From Chrysomallon squamiferum (Eukaryota; Mollusca; Gastropoda; Neomphalida; Peltospiridae), in contig CM022674.1 in NCBI GenBank assembly GCA_012295275.1, forward strand, positions 6,694,936-6,758,935: a DNA stretch of 64,000 nucleotides, given 5' to 3'. The translations under genes and the position numbers were made by a program. Position 1 is the first letter of the stretch. Each line of letters opens with the position of its first letter. The notes beneath the pieces were generated by a model. It saw nothing but the letters and a program-made list of their open reading frames with translations, searched no databases and was not told the DNA's origin. This document shows positions 1 to 40,900 of this stretch, one piece after another.

Positions 1-1076
1 ACTGCTTATTGGAATGCAGTTATGCAACAACCTATTGATATCGTAAAAGAACAAGTTTATTAAGTTAATAAAACAAGAAGCATTCTATTTTGATGCAAGT
101 AAGTAAATTAGTAAGTGGAAATCAAATCACAAACTTGTAAACAACTGCAGGTAAAAGATATATTAATTAACATTTTACAAAAGAACAGTTCTGATACTGT
201 AGCACATCTGTAAAAAGGAAGCAAAGGTATAAATTACCCTGCCCACTACTAGTGTGCAGAATCCAAGAACACATCTTGGTTGTCAAACAAAAAAAACACA
301 ATAATATTTATCTCTACTTCACTTTAACACAGAAAGAAAACAGAAAAATAAGAACAAAACATAAAAAATTATCAAAAATAGTAATTAAACACAAAAAATA
401 AATGAACAAAAAAAAAAAAAAAAATAATAATAATAATTTATCTATGAAATTAAAAACTTAAATCAATATTATGAATTTTTAATTGTTTTATTATTCAAAT
501 TAGCTGTAATTTTTTAATAAAACAAAACAGTTTTGATGAATGTTCAGATAGTTTTAATCATCACACTCACTGACTCTGACTATGAAGAATGAAAATCAGA
601 ACTCAAGGAATATTCTAAACAAGTAAATATTCTCTAATAATCATACAACAGAGTTTGAACTACATGTATCTGCTGACAGTTTCAAGAGCATTCTAAATTT
701 TATTTACAGTTATATGTGTCAAAAATCCTTAATACTGTTGCATAATCTTAATTATTGTTTTTTTTTTTTTTTAAATTGAGTTTCAGATTCATATAAATAA
801 TATAATAAACATAAATTTAACAAACTATATTATTGCAAGTAAATTATTAAACTAATTATGAAAAAAAACCCACACACAGACCCACTTAACACAAGTATAA
901 CAGTTTGTGCATTGTGTTCTTTGCACATTTTTTATAGTGAGTTAAATTCTATATGTACACACACATATCTTTGTTTTAAGTTGTTATTATACTGCAAACT
1001 TTTATGAATAATAAACAAATAAATAAATACACAAATAAATAAATAAATAACGCCAGTGTTCTTGAATTCTACAAAC
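1..1076. other. Presumed OPA1 intron; no exon seen
   Basis: This lies beyond the last OPA1 exon found (minus strand, so downstream is to the left). I looked for a phase-1 continuation encoding the coiled coil or GTPase start and found none with a convincing acceptor and open frame. It holds A/T-rich sequence, short A and T tracts and a short (AAAT)n near 1015-1050. Confidence 0.5.
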
Positions 1077-4000
1077 CTGAAGAAGAAACACCATCGACAA
1101 CTTGCAAATCTTGTTTTAATGCCAAACCTGACACTGAAAGTAAGACCACAATTCCTCTGACAGATATATTTATTTAAAAAAAATAAAATATATATATGTA
1201 TATATAAATTAAAAAAATTAATAAATACATTTTAAATTACTAGGATCAGTTTAATCCAAGAGACACAAAAGCGAGCACTGAGATGTATCTTCTATGAAGC
1301 AAAGTGAATAACTTATAAAAAAAACTTTCGGTTCTGTAACAAAGATACCTATCTCAGGATCTGTCAACAGAATTAATGTTTAATGACATCTCAGCATAAG
1401 ATTGTATCTGTTATGTGTCTTTTATGAGGTAAATAAATTATTGATATAAAGGAAACTGATGACAAGCAATAATAATATTGTAAAAACAACGTTCTACATC
1501 AGTGACAAAGGTAAGCATAAAAATTACAGTTACTGTTTTTGAAATGATTTGTAAACAAAAGATTACTTCTCAGAAACTAAAATGACTGAAGGCTAAAACT
1601 GAAAGCTCTGTTACTTCATAAATTACAACACTGTGTTAGCAGAAACACAGTAACTGAAACGAAATATTCAAAACTGAAATATTCGTAAACAAATATTAAT
1701 ATAATATGAAACAAATTTAAAATTATTATTTGTATTATTAAAGAAAAAAAGAAGCAGACAATCAAACAGAAAAAATAATAACAGTAGCACTATAATTTTA
1801 CATTAATGCAAAACATAAAAAGTAAAAATAATATTAATAACTTAAAGAAACAAAATATAGCAAATAATTTTTTTTTTTTTGATATATATTTGGTGCTGGG
1901 AAATGCTAACAAAAAATGCAAAAAACAAAATTACCATTTTTACCTTCCATCAAGGTTGAAGCAAGGTCACCACTAGGAGTACTGACATTTTCTTCCAGCC
2001 AGTTAGAAAGAGCCTCTTTCTGAGCCAGAAATTGTACTCTTAGCCACTCCTAGAAACACCAATACAAACACCTCACATTATTATTATTCTTATTATTATT
2101 ATAAAACAAAATATAATGATGCTTTGTCTGAAGATATTAACAGATATGCTGTAATGCATATTAAAGGTAAATCGAAGTTATTATCCTTAATGAAATTTTA
2201 TCTATAATGGTGAAAAATAGGATACGGAAGAAAGGATGAGTCTGGTTATTATAAAGACAGAGGTGTAGGGAGACAGAGAGAAATCAATAAGAAAGATAAA
2301 AAGTACTAGAAGAAATACAAAAGAAGAAAAGAAGAAAGCACAGCTGAAAAGTAGAACCAAAATGATTGGTAATTACCTTTCTTACTTAATTACTTAAATG
2401 TTATGGATTCAAATATTTTTTATGGAAATGATTCGAAAATAGTGTTCTTACTTAAGTAATTAAAATCTGACAAAATTTTATTGGAAAATACTTTTCTTAC
2501 TTAAATTTTTTTTTTAAATGTACAACTTTTTATTACTTAAGTTAAGTAATAAAAAGTTGAACATTTAAAAAAATTATTTCAAAGCATTACTAGATCTTTT
2601 TTAAAAGGTGTTAAAGCTGACTAATACATTTCTTGTAATGTAAAGCAACTTAAAAAGTCAAAACTAGATTTTAATCAAAGAGGTTATGTTTTGGGATAAC
2701 TATACTTCTATATTAATCTATAAAAACATGTTTTAATAAAAAAAATATAATAAAAAAAATAATTATAAAAATAACAATAATAAAAATAATTAATAATATT
2801 AATAATAACAATGATGATGATGATGATGATTATTATTACAATTATAATTATAAAAATAAAATTATATAATAATAATAATAGTAATAATATTAATTACAAC
2901 AATAAGAACAAAAATAATAATAACAGTAATAATAATATTAATGATAACAATAACAATAATAATATTACTGTTTCTGGCATACGAATCTTCCTTGCAGCTT
3001 TTCTCACGGTAGAAAGAATTCTTTCCATAGCTTGAGACTCTGGTACATAATCATTCATCCACGAAAAGTCAGGTATGTACTCCTTTAGTTCTTTGTATTT
3101 CTGAAATTAGCAAGAAAAACTAAAATGATATCCACCATGTTACTGATGCAATTAACATAACTCGTATTAAGTAAATTTATATTCTATGAAAATTAATTAT
3201 TAAATGATTATCAACTATGTTACTGATGTAATTAAAGTAACTGTATTAAATAAGTTAATACTCTATGAAAATAAAACATTCAGAACAGAGATGAAACACT
3301 GAAAGATGTGATTTTATTACAGATACACATTAAAATGACTCAATAAATCTGAATCATGCATCCAAATTATAGATTGTTTTATCTTTATTAAAAAATATTT
3401 CAACATTAATAATAAAACAAAGGAAATAAACTAATAAAAATAACTAAATATATTTATTAAAATATTTTTGTTCCAATGGAACATTTGGATGGATGATACA
3501 TTAACTGATATACAGTTTACTGCTAAGTATACACATCTTCAATACTGAAATAACCCCACCTAAATTATAATTTATATATTTAATATTACTATTAATTAAT
3601 GTAATAAGATGTTTAAAATTTGACTAAGACAATTCATAAATAAAAGTTACTGTATTTGCTGCGACACCTCCTCCTACTGCTCCTGTCAACAACAGATACC
3701 GGAGTCTCAAAAGCCGAGTAAGCTTAAGAGCTATGCTGCCTATCATAGACATCCCTCGAAAATTGCTTTTTAAAAGCAATGATGGTGTCCGAGGAGATAC
3801 AGGCATCATTAAAACATGAAACATTCTCCGATTTGGATTCTGGTTCGACTGGAAACCAGGCTGTGGCATTCTGATATGTCCTGCTTGTGTAGTATATGCC
3901 TGAGTTGCTCGTAACATAATGACATCACTCTTTCCAAATTTCTTAGGTCTTCTCAAGAACAGGTAGATAGCTTTATGTGGTAAGCTGTCAAATGAACGCC

Positions 4001-4603
4001 GAGCACAATGGTCACAAATTGGACTGAAATAAGACATATTTATTTTTATATTATATTATGTATCGTGAACAATAACATACACATATACACTTTGTTACTT
4101 CCTGGAAAAAAATAACTTGCCAGATGAGTTATCTGAACATCCTGAACTCTAACATTTAAGTACTTTATTTAATTCAGTTGATCAGTTTCTTCTAGATCTT
4201 TCTAGAAATAAATATAATATGAATCACTAAATTACTGAACTTGGTCGCATTGGTTGATCTGAAAGTATACGAAATATAAATTATTTTTTATTGACAGGCC
4301 CAATGGGAAAACATTTTATTATTGTTTTTCTTAATGGTCTGATTTAAAGTCTGCAGACTAAAGAAATCCCGATAGAAAACTGATTAAAAAGAGTACACTC
4401 AAATTACGTTTCGAAATTATTAACATTTAGTGTGACACACTGCCACTGCCACACCTGGAAATAACGTAGGTTTTTTATTTTAAATGTTAAATGACATGGT
4501 TTAGATGTATCATGAAGAAATACAGAAATGATATTCAATCTAAGCTGCAAATTCCAGTAAATAATACATACCCAAAGTGGCCTCGTAGAACTAGCGCCAA
4601 CAT
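1077..4603 (-). CDS. OPA1: OPA1-like mitochondrial dynamin GTPase, 5' part
   Basis: OPA1 is a dynamin-family GTPase of the mitochondrial inner membrane that drives inner-membrane fusion and cristae shaping. Exons in gene order are 4603-4572 (start ATG), 4023-3651, 3100-2969, 2049-1944 and 1133-1077; all junctions are GT-AG and phases agree. They give about 233 residues. The amino end is basic and lacks acidic clusters, as expected for a mitochondrial presequence. Residues about 113-132 (RLLRLRYLLLTGAVGGG) match the membrane-anchor segment of vertebrate OPA1 (LLKLRYLILGSAVGGG), and the next exon (IPDFSWMNDYVPE) matches the segment that follows it. The GTPase, middle and GED regions lie outside the window. 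The start was chosen because only this ATG joins in phase to exon 2. The last two exons fall where vertebrate OPA1 carries alternatively spliced exons. Identity is firm; the 11-residue first exon is less certain. Confidence 0.85.
2512..2570. repeat. Near-perfect palindrome in OPA1 intron 3
   Basis: Arms of about 29 bp meet at a single central base (2541). The left arm reads ...caactttttattacttaa and the right arm ttaagtaataaaaagttg..., with one mismatch. The flanks 2360-2510 contain further ttacttaa-type words, suggesting a degraded foldback element. Confidence 0.8.
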
Positions 4604-4978
4604 AACTTCTTCCGACAGAAACTACGAAAATTATTAATCCGTCCTTCACATTTTCCTTCTGATGAAAGACGTAGAGCTGACAATTTAACAACCGGTGTTA
4701 GTTTCACACTCTGATATAGTTAGACATTTTAAAATTTCCAATAAATAACTATTTTAATATTCTATATTATAATTTTAAAATAGAAAACAAATAACTATTG
4801 ATACATTCTTTTCGTTATTCAATGATACGGATCGGCGTTTTGTTAGGTTTTTAATTGAAGGGAGATAATTCTACATTTACTAATTTGCCAAAGCTTTATT
4901 ATATTTTATTTTATTTTAGTTCAGTTTTTGTATTTAATCCACTGAACTCGGCGAAACTTGAAATAAATTAAAATCACA
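4604..4978. promoter_or_regulatory. Shared OPA1/GTF2H2 divergent promoter
   Basis: Only 375 bp separate the OPA1 start codon (minus) from the GTF2H2 start codon (plus), so both promoters and 5' UTRs must fit here unless a UTR exon lies elsewhere. There is no clear TATA box. Short CG-containing words (cggatcggcgttttg near 4828, ctcggcgaaac near 4948) stand out from the AT-rich background. The promoter role is inferred from gene geometry. Confidence 0.6.
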
Positions 4979-14251
<9,273 letters not shown>

Positions 14252-15270
14252 CAGTTTAATTAACTCTGACAGTCACAAAGTTTTATAATCTTCACAGATC
14301 TCTGCATTTGTGTGTGTCTGTGTGTGTGTATGGGTTTTACATGAATCTCTTTCTGAAGAACCCATTTTTAAAACACAAGATGACGGTTTCAAACACTAAT
14401 GTTCAATTTATGGATCCTACTAACATCATTCCTACTTCAAATTCTCCTGCAGTTTGACACTTTGCTTGTACCATTGATGGTATCCTCCCATTTGTTACAC
14501 ATTCTGTTTGTCTCTGAATGAGCTGCTGAACATGTCCTCTATCCAACATACAGTAATAGACTCACCTTCCCACTTGTTACACAATGAGCTTAGCCACAAT
14601 TAAGAAACCGTAACAGGAATATAGATTCACACTCATAATCTAACGAATTTAGTCGTATAACACAAGAATGACATGAAACAGATGACATTTAGTAGACATG
14701 AACAATACAAGTAACACAAGGACATACACTGTTACTCCAGTGATCATTTAATCAGTATATAAAAATGTTCAGCTAAGTTCAGCCAGTAACTGTTACACTA
14801 ATATTATAGAGGTTTGCTTAGTCTCTGTGCTGACTGATTAACAAATGGGAGACAACCCCTGTAAGGACAATTTAGTAAGAACAATACACCAGGTACAGAG
14901 AAATTCTCAGGTGTATTCTAGCATTGTGCCTGTCAATCAGATATAAAACCTGGGTATCACCTACTTCTACTACAGTTCTGATTTTTTTGTGTCACTTCTG
15001 TAGTGAGGTGGCAAAATCTTTGATAATTTAAACTTTTAATTTGACCAGACTAACATTTGTAAAATATGTACATCATAAAAAAACTATTTATTTATAACTA
15101 CATCCCAGAAATTCTGAAATGTCTAAATCATGTTTTAAAAAAATTAATACTAAAGTCAGACATGTTCTGGAGAAGTAAAATGATAAAAAAAAATAAGGTT
15201 TCCCTATTTTGTATTGAAAACAAATGTATGATTATCATGAATCATTAAATAAAAATTCTGGATAAATAAT
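14252..15270 (+). other. Probable GTF2H2 3' UTR
   Basis: This kilobase after the stop codon is free of microsatellites and of higher complexity than the introns, as expected for transcribed UTR. An AATAAA at 15248-15253 followed by a second at about 15263 is the first good poly(A) signal. The end point is inferred. Confidence 0.45.
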
Positions 15271-16601
15271 GGTTTTGTTTAATTGAATAATTTTTTCATT
15301 ATTATTTTTTTTAAGTCTGCATTAAAAAGAATTTTCTGAATTAATTAAAGTAATACTTTCATTTGAACAATCATGAGGCAGAATCATCTTTGCAGCTGTT
15401 AATTATAATTCAATAACAGATATTTTGCTGTGGTTATTTTGAAGATATTCTGCTATTTGCTGAATGTAACAGATTTTTCTATTGGCTAAGCTGAGTGAAC
15501 GAACCAATCGGAATGCAGAACTGATCTATTCAGCAGATGAGAACATGAAGATCTGCCTAGTTTCAATTATTATTCACAGTCCTATTTAATTTCTTGTTAC
15601 AATGGAAAGAAAAAACAAGTATTAACAGTGATAAATAAAAACAGAGAAATCACTTTCATGACCAACACAACAATATACATATACATATACATACATATTT
15701 ATTTTTAATCACTGCATTGTAATTAACAACATTAATATGTACAAAAATGAAAATATGTCATTATGCATATGTGAACTTTTAGGCCTTTTAAATATTGTAA
15801 TAAATGTTTAGACAAGGAAATTTGCTATCCTTTCAATGGTATTGCTATAATACTTGAGAAATGTATTATTGTATTCTTTTTTATTATTATTATTATTATT
15901 ATTATCATCAACTATAGATATTTACTGAAGAAATAACAAATAATAATTTTAAATTTATATCTTCTGACCACTGGTCTGTTGTCTCCACTGGTCAGTTGTT
16001 GTTATGGTAATGAATTAATTACATTTGTGACTCGGAATTTTTTTATTTTTAGGAATATTTTAAATTTAATTTAATAATGTCTTAATTTGTATGGTGTGTG
16101 GAAGAAACATATTACTTTAAATTTAGTTAATTTGAATTTTTTCATTTTTTTAAATAATTAATATATTATATATATATATATATATTTATATATAAAGAAT
16201 CAATGAAATAAATCTACACATGACAAAAATCAAAAATGACCATTTTTGTTAATACTAATTTAAATTAATTTTCAGTCAACATAATATATAAAACATTAAG
16301 CATTACTGCAGACTTCATCGGGACATTTTGTATAAATATGTGCGTGTCTGTGTTAGCTTAATTAGTACACAACATATATTAATTTCCAAACACTAATAAA
16401 TAATAGTTAAATTGTGCTGTAAACCTTTAGAAGTGTAAACAGGTAACTTAGTGAAAAACTATGAATAAAATGTGAATATTATACCTCAGAATGTACAAAT
16501 ATAAAAATATATATAAACATTTTTTTTTTAATATCTATGGCAAAACAGTTCAAGGTTTAAATCCAGGCATTCATGCATCCAAATACTCACACAGAAATAT
16601 T

Positions 16602-16645
<44 letters not shown>

Positions 16646-18465
16646 CACACACATACAAGCATACGCACACAGACATACATAAACATATATGCATATGCAT
16701 ACAAACAACACAAAAACAATAAACTTACAAACACTTGAATACTATTTAAAAGCAAAACAAATGAACATTTGTGATCACAAACACATATAATACCTACATT
16801 ACTTAAATACTTTAACATTTCAAATACAATATATAGTATTATTAATAAACTAGCTGTGCTTTTCTTACTAGAAATATTTCAAATACTCTACTGTAATTGT
16901 TTCAATCGTACAAAATAAATGCACACACACACACACAAACAGTACAAACATAAACAAAATAATATGCATAGCAAATTGTCAAAAAATGAAATACTTAATG
17001 TAAAAAGAAAACAGAAAGAAAAGTTCACAGAGAAAAAACTGAATGAGAATATAACAGTGAGACATTGTATTTAACAAAAAGATAAAAATAATAAATGAAG
17101 CAGTAAATGTTACATAAAGAAAACCAACATGAAGGATGGATTTGCAGAACAAAGAATGTTTTTTAAAATAATTTTTAATTTTTTTTATATAACATTTAAG
17201 ATGTAAAAATACAGGCTGACTATCCTTTATTCCAAAAGCATGAAGCTGAAAATCTGCTGGAATTCTTCCAGTGCTGATGAAATCTTAAACCTTAGCTGGA
17301 TTTGGTTCAATTTGATCCAGATTTTTTCTCAAATAATTCGTAGTACTTTTAATAGAATTGTAAGTGATGTTGAATTTTGTAATGGGTATTTTATTTTGAT
17401 TGCCTAGAATAATACAAACCAGTCATAAATAATAATAAAAAAAAAAATTATAGGTGCAGTTTTCATTTGCAGAAAAAAACCACATTAAAATATATATGTG
17501 TATTAAAGACTATATAATCTAAAAAAGCAGGAAATTCATGACATGATATATACTTTGTGCTATTTCACAAAAAGGAAAAAATATTAAAATTATTTTTGAG
17601 ATAAAATATCAACATCACACCATTTTTTTGGTTTAGGCAATATCAATTGCTGGAGTTTTGGTAAACACATTTACATTTTGCCATGGTAACCACTTCAGAG
17701 TAGGTAAGCAAAATGGCTGTGGTGAGTTGCATGCTGGGATAGGTCACATGAACTGATGAGATCAGTGAAAAGAAATAATTCAGTTAGACAACTTGAATGT
17801 TAGTAAATGTTAGATGAATATTAAAAATAAATACATCATTTTAAAAGACAGATAGATAGATAGATAGATAGACAGACAGATAATAATAGTAAAGAGCTGA
17901 ATATTCATTTTGCAAAAAAAAAAAACAAAACAAAAAATATACACAACCCCCCTCTCAGCTTTCCCCCTTTTCTATGATTAAAGCGTTTATTATAAATACT
18001 AATTCCAATGACCCTATTTTCATTAATACTAAACTGTGTATTCTGTATTATTTATGAAAGCACAACTGGTGCATAAAATTAATAAAGTCTAAAATAATTA
18101 ATTTCTTAAAGATCCAATAAAAATAAAAATGTGTATAATATTAAATTTGCTTGTATCTACAATGGTACTAAAACACATCTAAAGAAAACAAAGAAGAGCA
18201 AAAAGTAGTAATACTTTTATGCCTTATGTAGCAAGTGAAAAATATTTGATAATTTTTGTTTAAAGAAAAACAATTTATTTTCTTCAGAAATACTAAGAAT
18301 CACATAACAATTTTTTTTTTTCCTTTGTAAAATGTTTCTTTTGTAAACATTTTTTATTTACAATTTTTTTTTTTATTATATATTATTACGGATATTGTTG
18401 ATCTTTTTCTGGATATTATCGTTATACTATTTTTTTTTTTTATAGTTTTTTTTTTTTTTTTTTTT
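15271..18465. other. Tail-to-tail intergenic interval GTF2H2/USP48
   Basis: I see no gene here. It holds an (AC)n tract (16604-16642), short TA and ATAC tracts, a (GATA)n run near 17853, a possible Tigger-type end at 17211, and T-rich sequence from 18310 to 18467. On the minus strand, AATAAA-type words near 18351-18380 could serve as USP48 poly(A) signals. Confidence 0.6.
17211..17280 (+). mobile_element. Possible Tigger/MER2-like terminal fragment
   Basis: The words caggctgactatccttta, then ccaaaagcatgaagctg, resemble the end of the mammalian MER2 (Tigger/pogo) family as I recall it. A TA dinucleotide overlaps the boundary, but no matching right end is seen, so at most this is a solo fragment. 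Confidence 0.3.
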
Positions 18466-36039
<17,574 letters not shown>

Positions 36040-36040
<1 letters not shown>

Positions 36041-36051
36041 CAGAGAATCAT
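36040..36051 (-). promoter_or_regulatory. Three-codon uORF overlapping USP48 start
   Basis: If the UTR exon starts at 36055 after acceptor TTTATAG, the first AUG is at 36051 and encodes Met-Ile-Leu-stop. Its UGA overlaps the USP48 AUG in the sequence TGATG, the arrangement seen in termination-reinitiation. Confidence 0.5.
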
Positions 36052-37956
36052 GTATCTATAAATAAATAAATAAAGAATATTAATTGTATTTTTCAAACAA
36101 ATTATAGAATAAAAAAATATATAAAATTAAACATAAAAAAAAACGTTTTATAAAATATTTTATTCTGCTCATTTAAATTTAAATGTTACTTTAGTTTTAA
36201 ACTAATAAAAATGAGGTATTACCCATCTGAGAAATTTCCTTCAATTCAGTGACAATAAATCATTAAATATGATTTATAAAATCAAATGACATATTTTTTA
36301 TTAATTTTTGTCATTTACAACTAAATACAATTTTCAAACAATGTATAGGGTGTTATTGTTTATTTATTTATAAACTTCCGGTATTTTTTGGAGCTTTTGA
36401 ACGGGTCAGTATTTTGAAAATTGTGCCATATTAATTTTGTCAAATCAATTTGTTAAAACGGAAAAAAAAATGTCTGCAGTCATAAAAAAGCTTGAATCTT
36501 CTTGGTTTTAGTGCATAATTATGGGTTGTATTTTACCTTATATCGATTTTTTTTATACTTACAAAACCCCAACTTTAAAAATAAAAATACATATATCCGA
36601 CTTCTACTTTCACATTTTTTAATTTTTTATTTGTTGATTTTATATTTGACTTAAGCGACTCAAGCTTAACTCAGTGAAAACAAAAAAAATGCCGATTATT
36701 CCCCTTTAAGTTATCATTTTGCGTAAACGAACTTGATAGTTTGTTCGCATCTGAGACTTCATTTATATATTTTAAAATATATAATTGATGCTTAAAGATT
36801 GTGCAACATTTAATATTCTTATTTTTCTTATTCTTTCATTATTTTTATTACTGTATGAAATTAAATGAGAAAGGAAACGTACCTGTACTTTATCTGTTAT
36901 TATTTGGTAGCAACATCTCTCCTTAAGTTACAAGTTACAAACAAGACTAATATTTCAGTCTTGGGATATTTATTTTATGGTTCTGCTGGGTGGATCCAGG
37001 ATTCGGTTGAAATATATAGTTATTCCACAAACACAATTAATGAATTATGAATTCATTAAAATGTGCCAGTGTAAGTATTTCTGTTTAAAAAAAGTCGATA
37101 GTGCATATCTCCTGAATTGGTGCATAATTTCGCCATCCTTATAAAATTATTATTCTAAAACGGAAATGGATTATGTTTTATTAATGACGATTAAAATATT
37201 TTCTTATTCCGAAGCAAGAGTCAGAGGTGGGCTGATTATTGTGGAAGAAAATACTCAACAACACTTTCCTTTGGCGCGAGTTGTGAAAAAGAAAGTAGCG
37301 ATATTTAAATCATGTTGGGTTCAAATAGTTTTCACTTTGGTTGGTTGTTTAATATTTCGTAATTATTCTATTCAGTAGTCGAGATTCTTTATTTCTGTTA
37401 TAACATTTCTGAAACAATTACTGAATTTCTGTAACTAATTCGAATATTTTTATTTTCGTTCTGTCATTCATGCGCAAATACTGAAATAGCCAGTGGAAAT
37501 GACGTGGATCGGGGTTGGGCGGACATTAATTAATTTATTTATATGAATAAAATAACAATTGATTTGTTTTAAAACAAATTAAGGTTTAGAAAATTATAAC
37601 TATTTTTATTATTATTATTTATTTATATATTTTTAATCATATTACAGTATAAGCAAACAATAACAAAATTACGGGGTTTCATTCAGAATAATAATATTAA
37701 TAATTATATATGATCTGGATAAATAAAACCAAATCTTCAATGTTGCAAGCACTTAGTTGAGTTGTGGGTTCTTTAAATGATCGACCATTTCCTAGCCAAG
37801 CATTTAATGGTTTGTTATAACTCATATTCATATGTATGTATGTATATATTACAAATTTCAATTTTAAGTTGGAGAGAAAACTAGTATGCAATCTAACCAC
37901 TAATACATTTATTATCAATAAGCTCTACTGTCATTTATTTGTATAATTATTTTCAG
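36052..37956. promoter_or_regulatory. USP48/TK2 divergent promoter interval
   Basis: The two genes start on opposite strands here. A full ETS core (ACTTCCGG, 36374-36381) lies about 330 bp upstream of the USP48 coding start and is a good candidate promoter element. A TGACGTGG word (37500-37507, CRE/UPRE-like) sits in the CG-richer stretch 37490-37530. The rest is A/T-rich, apart from the tentative TK2 exon 1. No TATA box is assigned. Confidence 0.45.
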
Positions 37957-40900
37957 AAGATCCTGCACTAACTGAAGTCAGACCAAAAAAATCATACAGA
38001 GTAAGTAGCATAAGTTTATTTAAGTTTAAAAAAAAAATATTATTATTATTATTATTTTGAAATTCATGATATAATTTTTTTTATATATTATTTATTTAAT
38101 TTTTATTATTTTTTTTTTTTTTTTCCCTCCTAGGTAGCTGTTGAGGGTAATATTGGAAGTGGAAAAACAACATTTCTTAATTATTTTAAAAATCATCCAA
38201 ATGTGGAGGTAAACATTTATCAGATAATAAAACTTTTCTAAATTATACTCATTTTTATGTGTGACAATATATTCATATAAAATTTTAAAGTATACATGGT
38301 CATAAATATGTGCATAATTTTTTTTTTTTTAATTTATGCATTTTAATCATTATTGTCATTATTGTTATTCCTTTTATTATTTTTTATTATTATTATTATT
38401 AAAACTACTACTACTTCTACTTCTACTTTTTTAATGTAGTTATTATTTTTATTATTATTATTATTACTACTACTACTACTACTACTTTTTTGTTGTTATT
38501 GTTTTTTTATTGTTGTTGTTGTTGTTGTTGTTGTTATATAGCTGCTTCCTGAACCAGTAGAAAAATGGAAATCAATTGGGGGCTTCAATAGTTTGGTAAG
38601 AAGTTAATGCAGTTATCTCCCTTAGTAAACTTGAGTTATATGTGTCTGATATATAACTAATATTAAATAAATACTGTTTTATTTTTATTATATTATTTAA
38701 CATCAATCATCAGAATAAAAATTCTTTCAAAAAAAATTAGTTATTTTAACACATTATTTTTGGTTTGTTTATTTATTATTAGTTAATTTCACTCTTTTTA
38801 TATTTTGACTAATATATACATCCATTAAAAAAATTTCCTTTTACAATAAAGAAAATATTTTTTATTTTTAATTATAATTTTTTCTCTTATTCTCTAGGAT
38901 TTGATGTACAAAGATGCTTCTAGATGGAGTTTTGCTTTCCAGTCTTATGTTACCCTGACAATGATAGAACATCATCAAGCCATTAAGGTTTGTTCTGAAT
39001 CTTTGTGGTTAAACCAAAATGTAAGATGTATTAGGTTATGTGTTCAAATCTCTGTGAATTTAATCCTTTTTTTTTTTTTTTTTTTTTTTGTTTGTTTGTT
39101 AAATTACATATTTGTTTTGCTGTGTGTGGAAAGTTGCTTATAAAAAGTTTCCTTTCTACTAATAAATAATGAGAAACCTTTTAATGGGAATTTTTTTTTC
39201 TACTTATTTTTTATGAGTTTTATCAATATGTTTCAATGTAATTTAATTAGGTTTAAAAAATTGTGTTAAACTGACATATTAAATACATTATTAAATGGGA
39301 TTTCTTTGTCTTCTTCTTCTTCTTTTTTCTTCTGTTTCTTCTTCTTCTTTTTCTTCTTCTTGTTCTTCCTGTTGTTATTACTGCTACACTTACAGATACA
39401 GTTACTACTACCACTACAACTACTATCACTACCACTGTTTGTTCTTCCATAACATCTTTTAATCCTTATTTGTATAATTATCCAAGAATATATTTTGTAC
39501 AATTGCCACACATTATATTAATAATTTTTATTCAGTAAATTAATCAAACTGATTTTATTAATTTAAAAAAAAAATAAAAGATAAAATATTGATTGTTTGT
39601 TTTTAAAATGTGTTGTTGTTTTTGTATTAAGCTGTTTGTCATTTTCAGGTTCCTGGAAAAGTGAAAATGATAGAGAGATCAATTTACAGTGCACGACATT
39701 GTTTTATTGAAAATTTGAAAAGAGGGTAAACAAAAATAGTTCTGTATTTTCTGAAATTAAATAATTGTGTTTATTTTGTATGTATGTATATGTTAGAGAG
39801 AGAAAGTGTTTTATTATTTAACAAATGTATTGTTTATCATTGTGTACAGGAAAAGTTTAAATCTAAGAAATCTAGAAAAATTTGTTAAATAGACATAGTA
39901 AATATGTTATTAAATATAATTTCTTCTTCGTCATCTTCTTCTTCTTATTATTATTATTAATATTATTATATAAGTGCAGAAACATTTTATTTATGACTAT
40001 ATCTTTGGTATTGATACCTACTAGCTTAATTTGTTTTTATTTCTACTAATTCTAGGATTGCTAAATTAATTTTAGTTTTATTAAAAATGACACTAATATT
40101 CTGAGATAGATATTTTTGTTTGTTTTCTTCTTCTTTTTTTTTCATTTTGGATTTAGATGATTATGGTGAGAATATTCATGTATTCATGAACTTTTTGTTG
40201 ATTCTGACATCAGAAAGTTAAAAATTATGGGTTAAGGTGTTATACAAAATATATTATATGTGTGTATGATATTTCAGAGGTCTGATGCCAGATATTGATT
40301 ACAATATACTTCTACGGTGGCATGACTGGATTTATAAAAATGCTGATACTCATCTTGATCTGATAGGTAATCTATTAATTTTTTTAAATTTATTATTATT
40401 ATTCTCAATATTTATTAATATTTGTATTATCGTAATTACTCCCATTAGTAATATTATTATCATCAGTATGATATTATTGTCATTACTATTAATATCATCA
40501 TTATCATTATTATTTTATTATCAACATTATTATTTGTCTTATTTATTTCTAGGTGAAAAAATATGTATATATATATATATTTTTTGTTTTTATCTGTTTT
40601 AGTATATTCTACCAGTGTCATAAAGTTTAAAACTGTTTTTCTCAAGACTATTTTTCAAAACCAAATAAAAGAACAAATATTTCTCTTTATTTATTTATAT
40701 ATATCAAAATATTTATTGTTATTGTTCTATTATTTTAATTTTATTTATTTTATTTAATTATATAATTACTACATTTATTATTCATTTTATTATTATTGTT
40801 ATTTTATTTCTATTTTTTTTATTTATTTATATTAATACATTTATTATTGTATTTGTTATGATTATTTTAATTTAATTTAAATTAATTAATTTATATCATT

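Noticed and set aside
4404-4691. 95-codon minus frame over OPA1 exon 1
   Set aside because: The only phase-compatible start joining OPA1 exon 2 is the ATG at 4603 in another frame; this frame runs through the donor into the intron.
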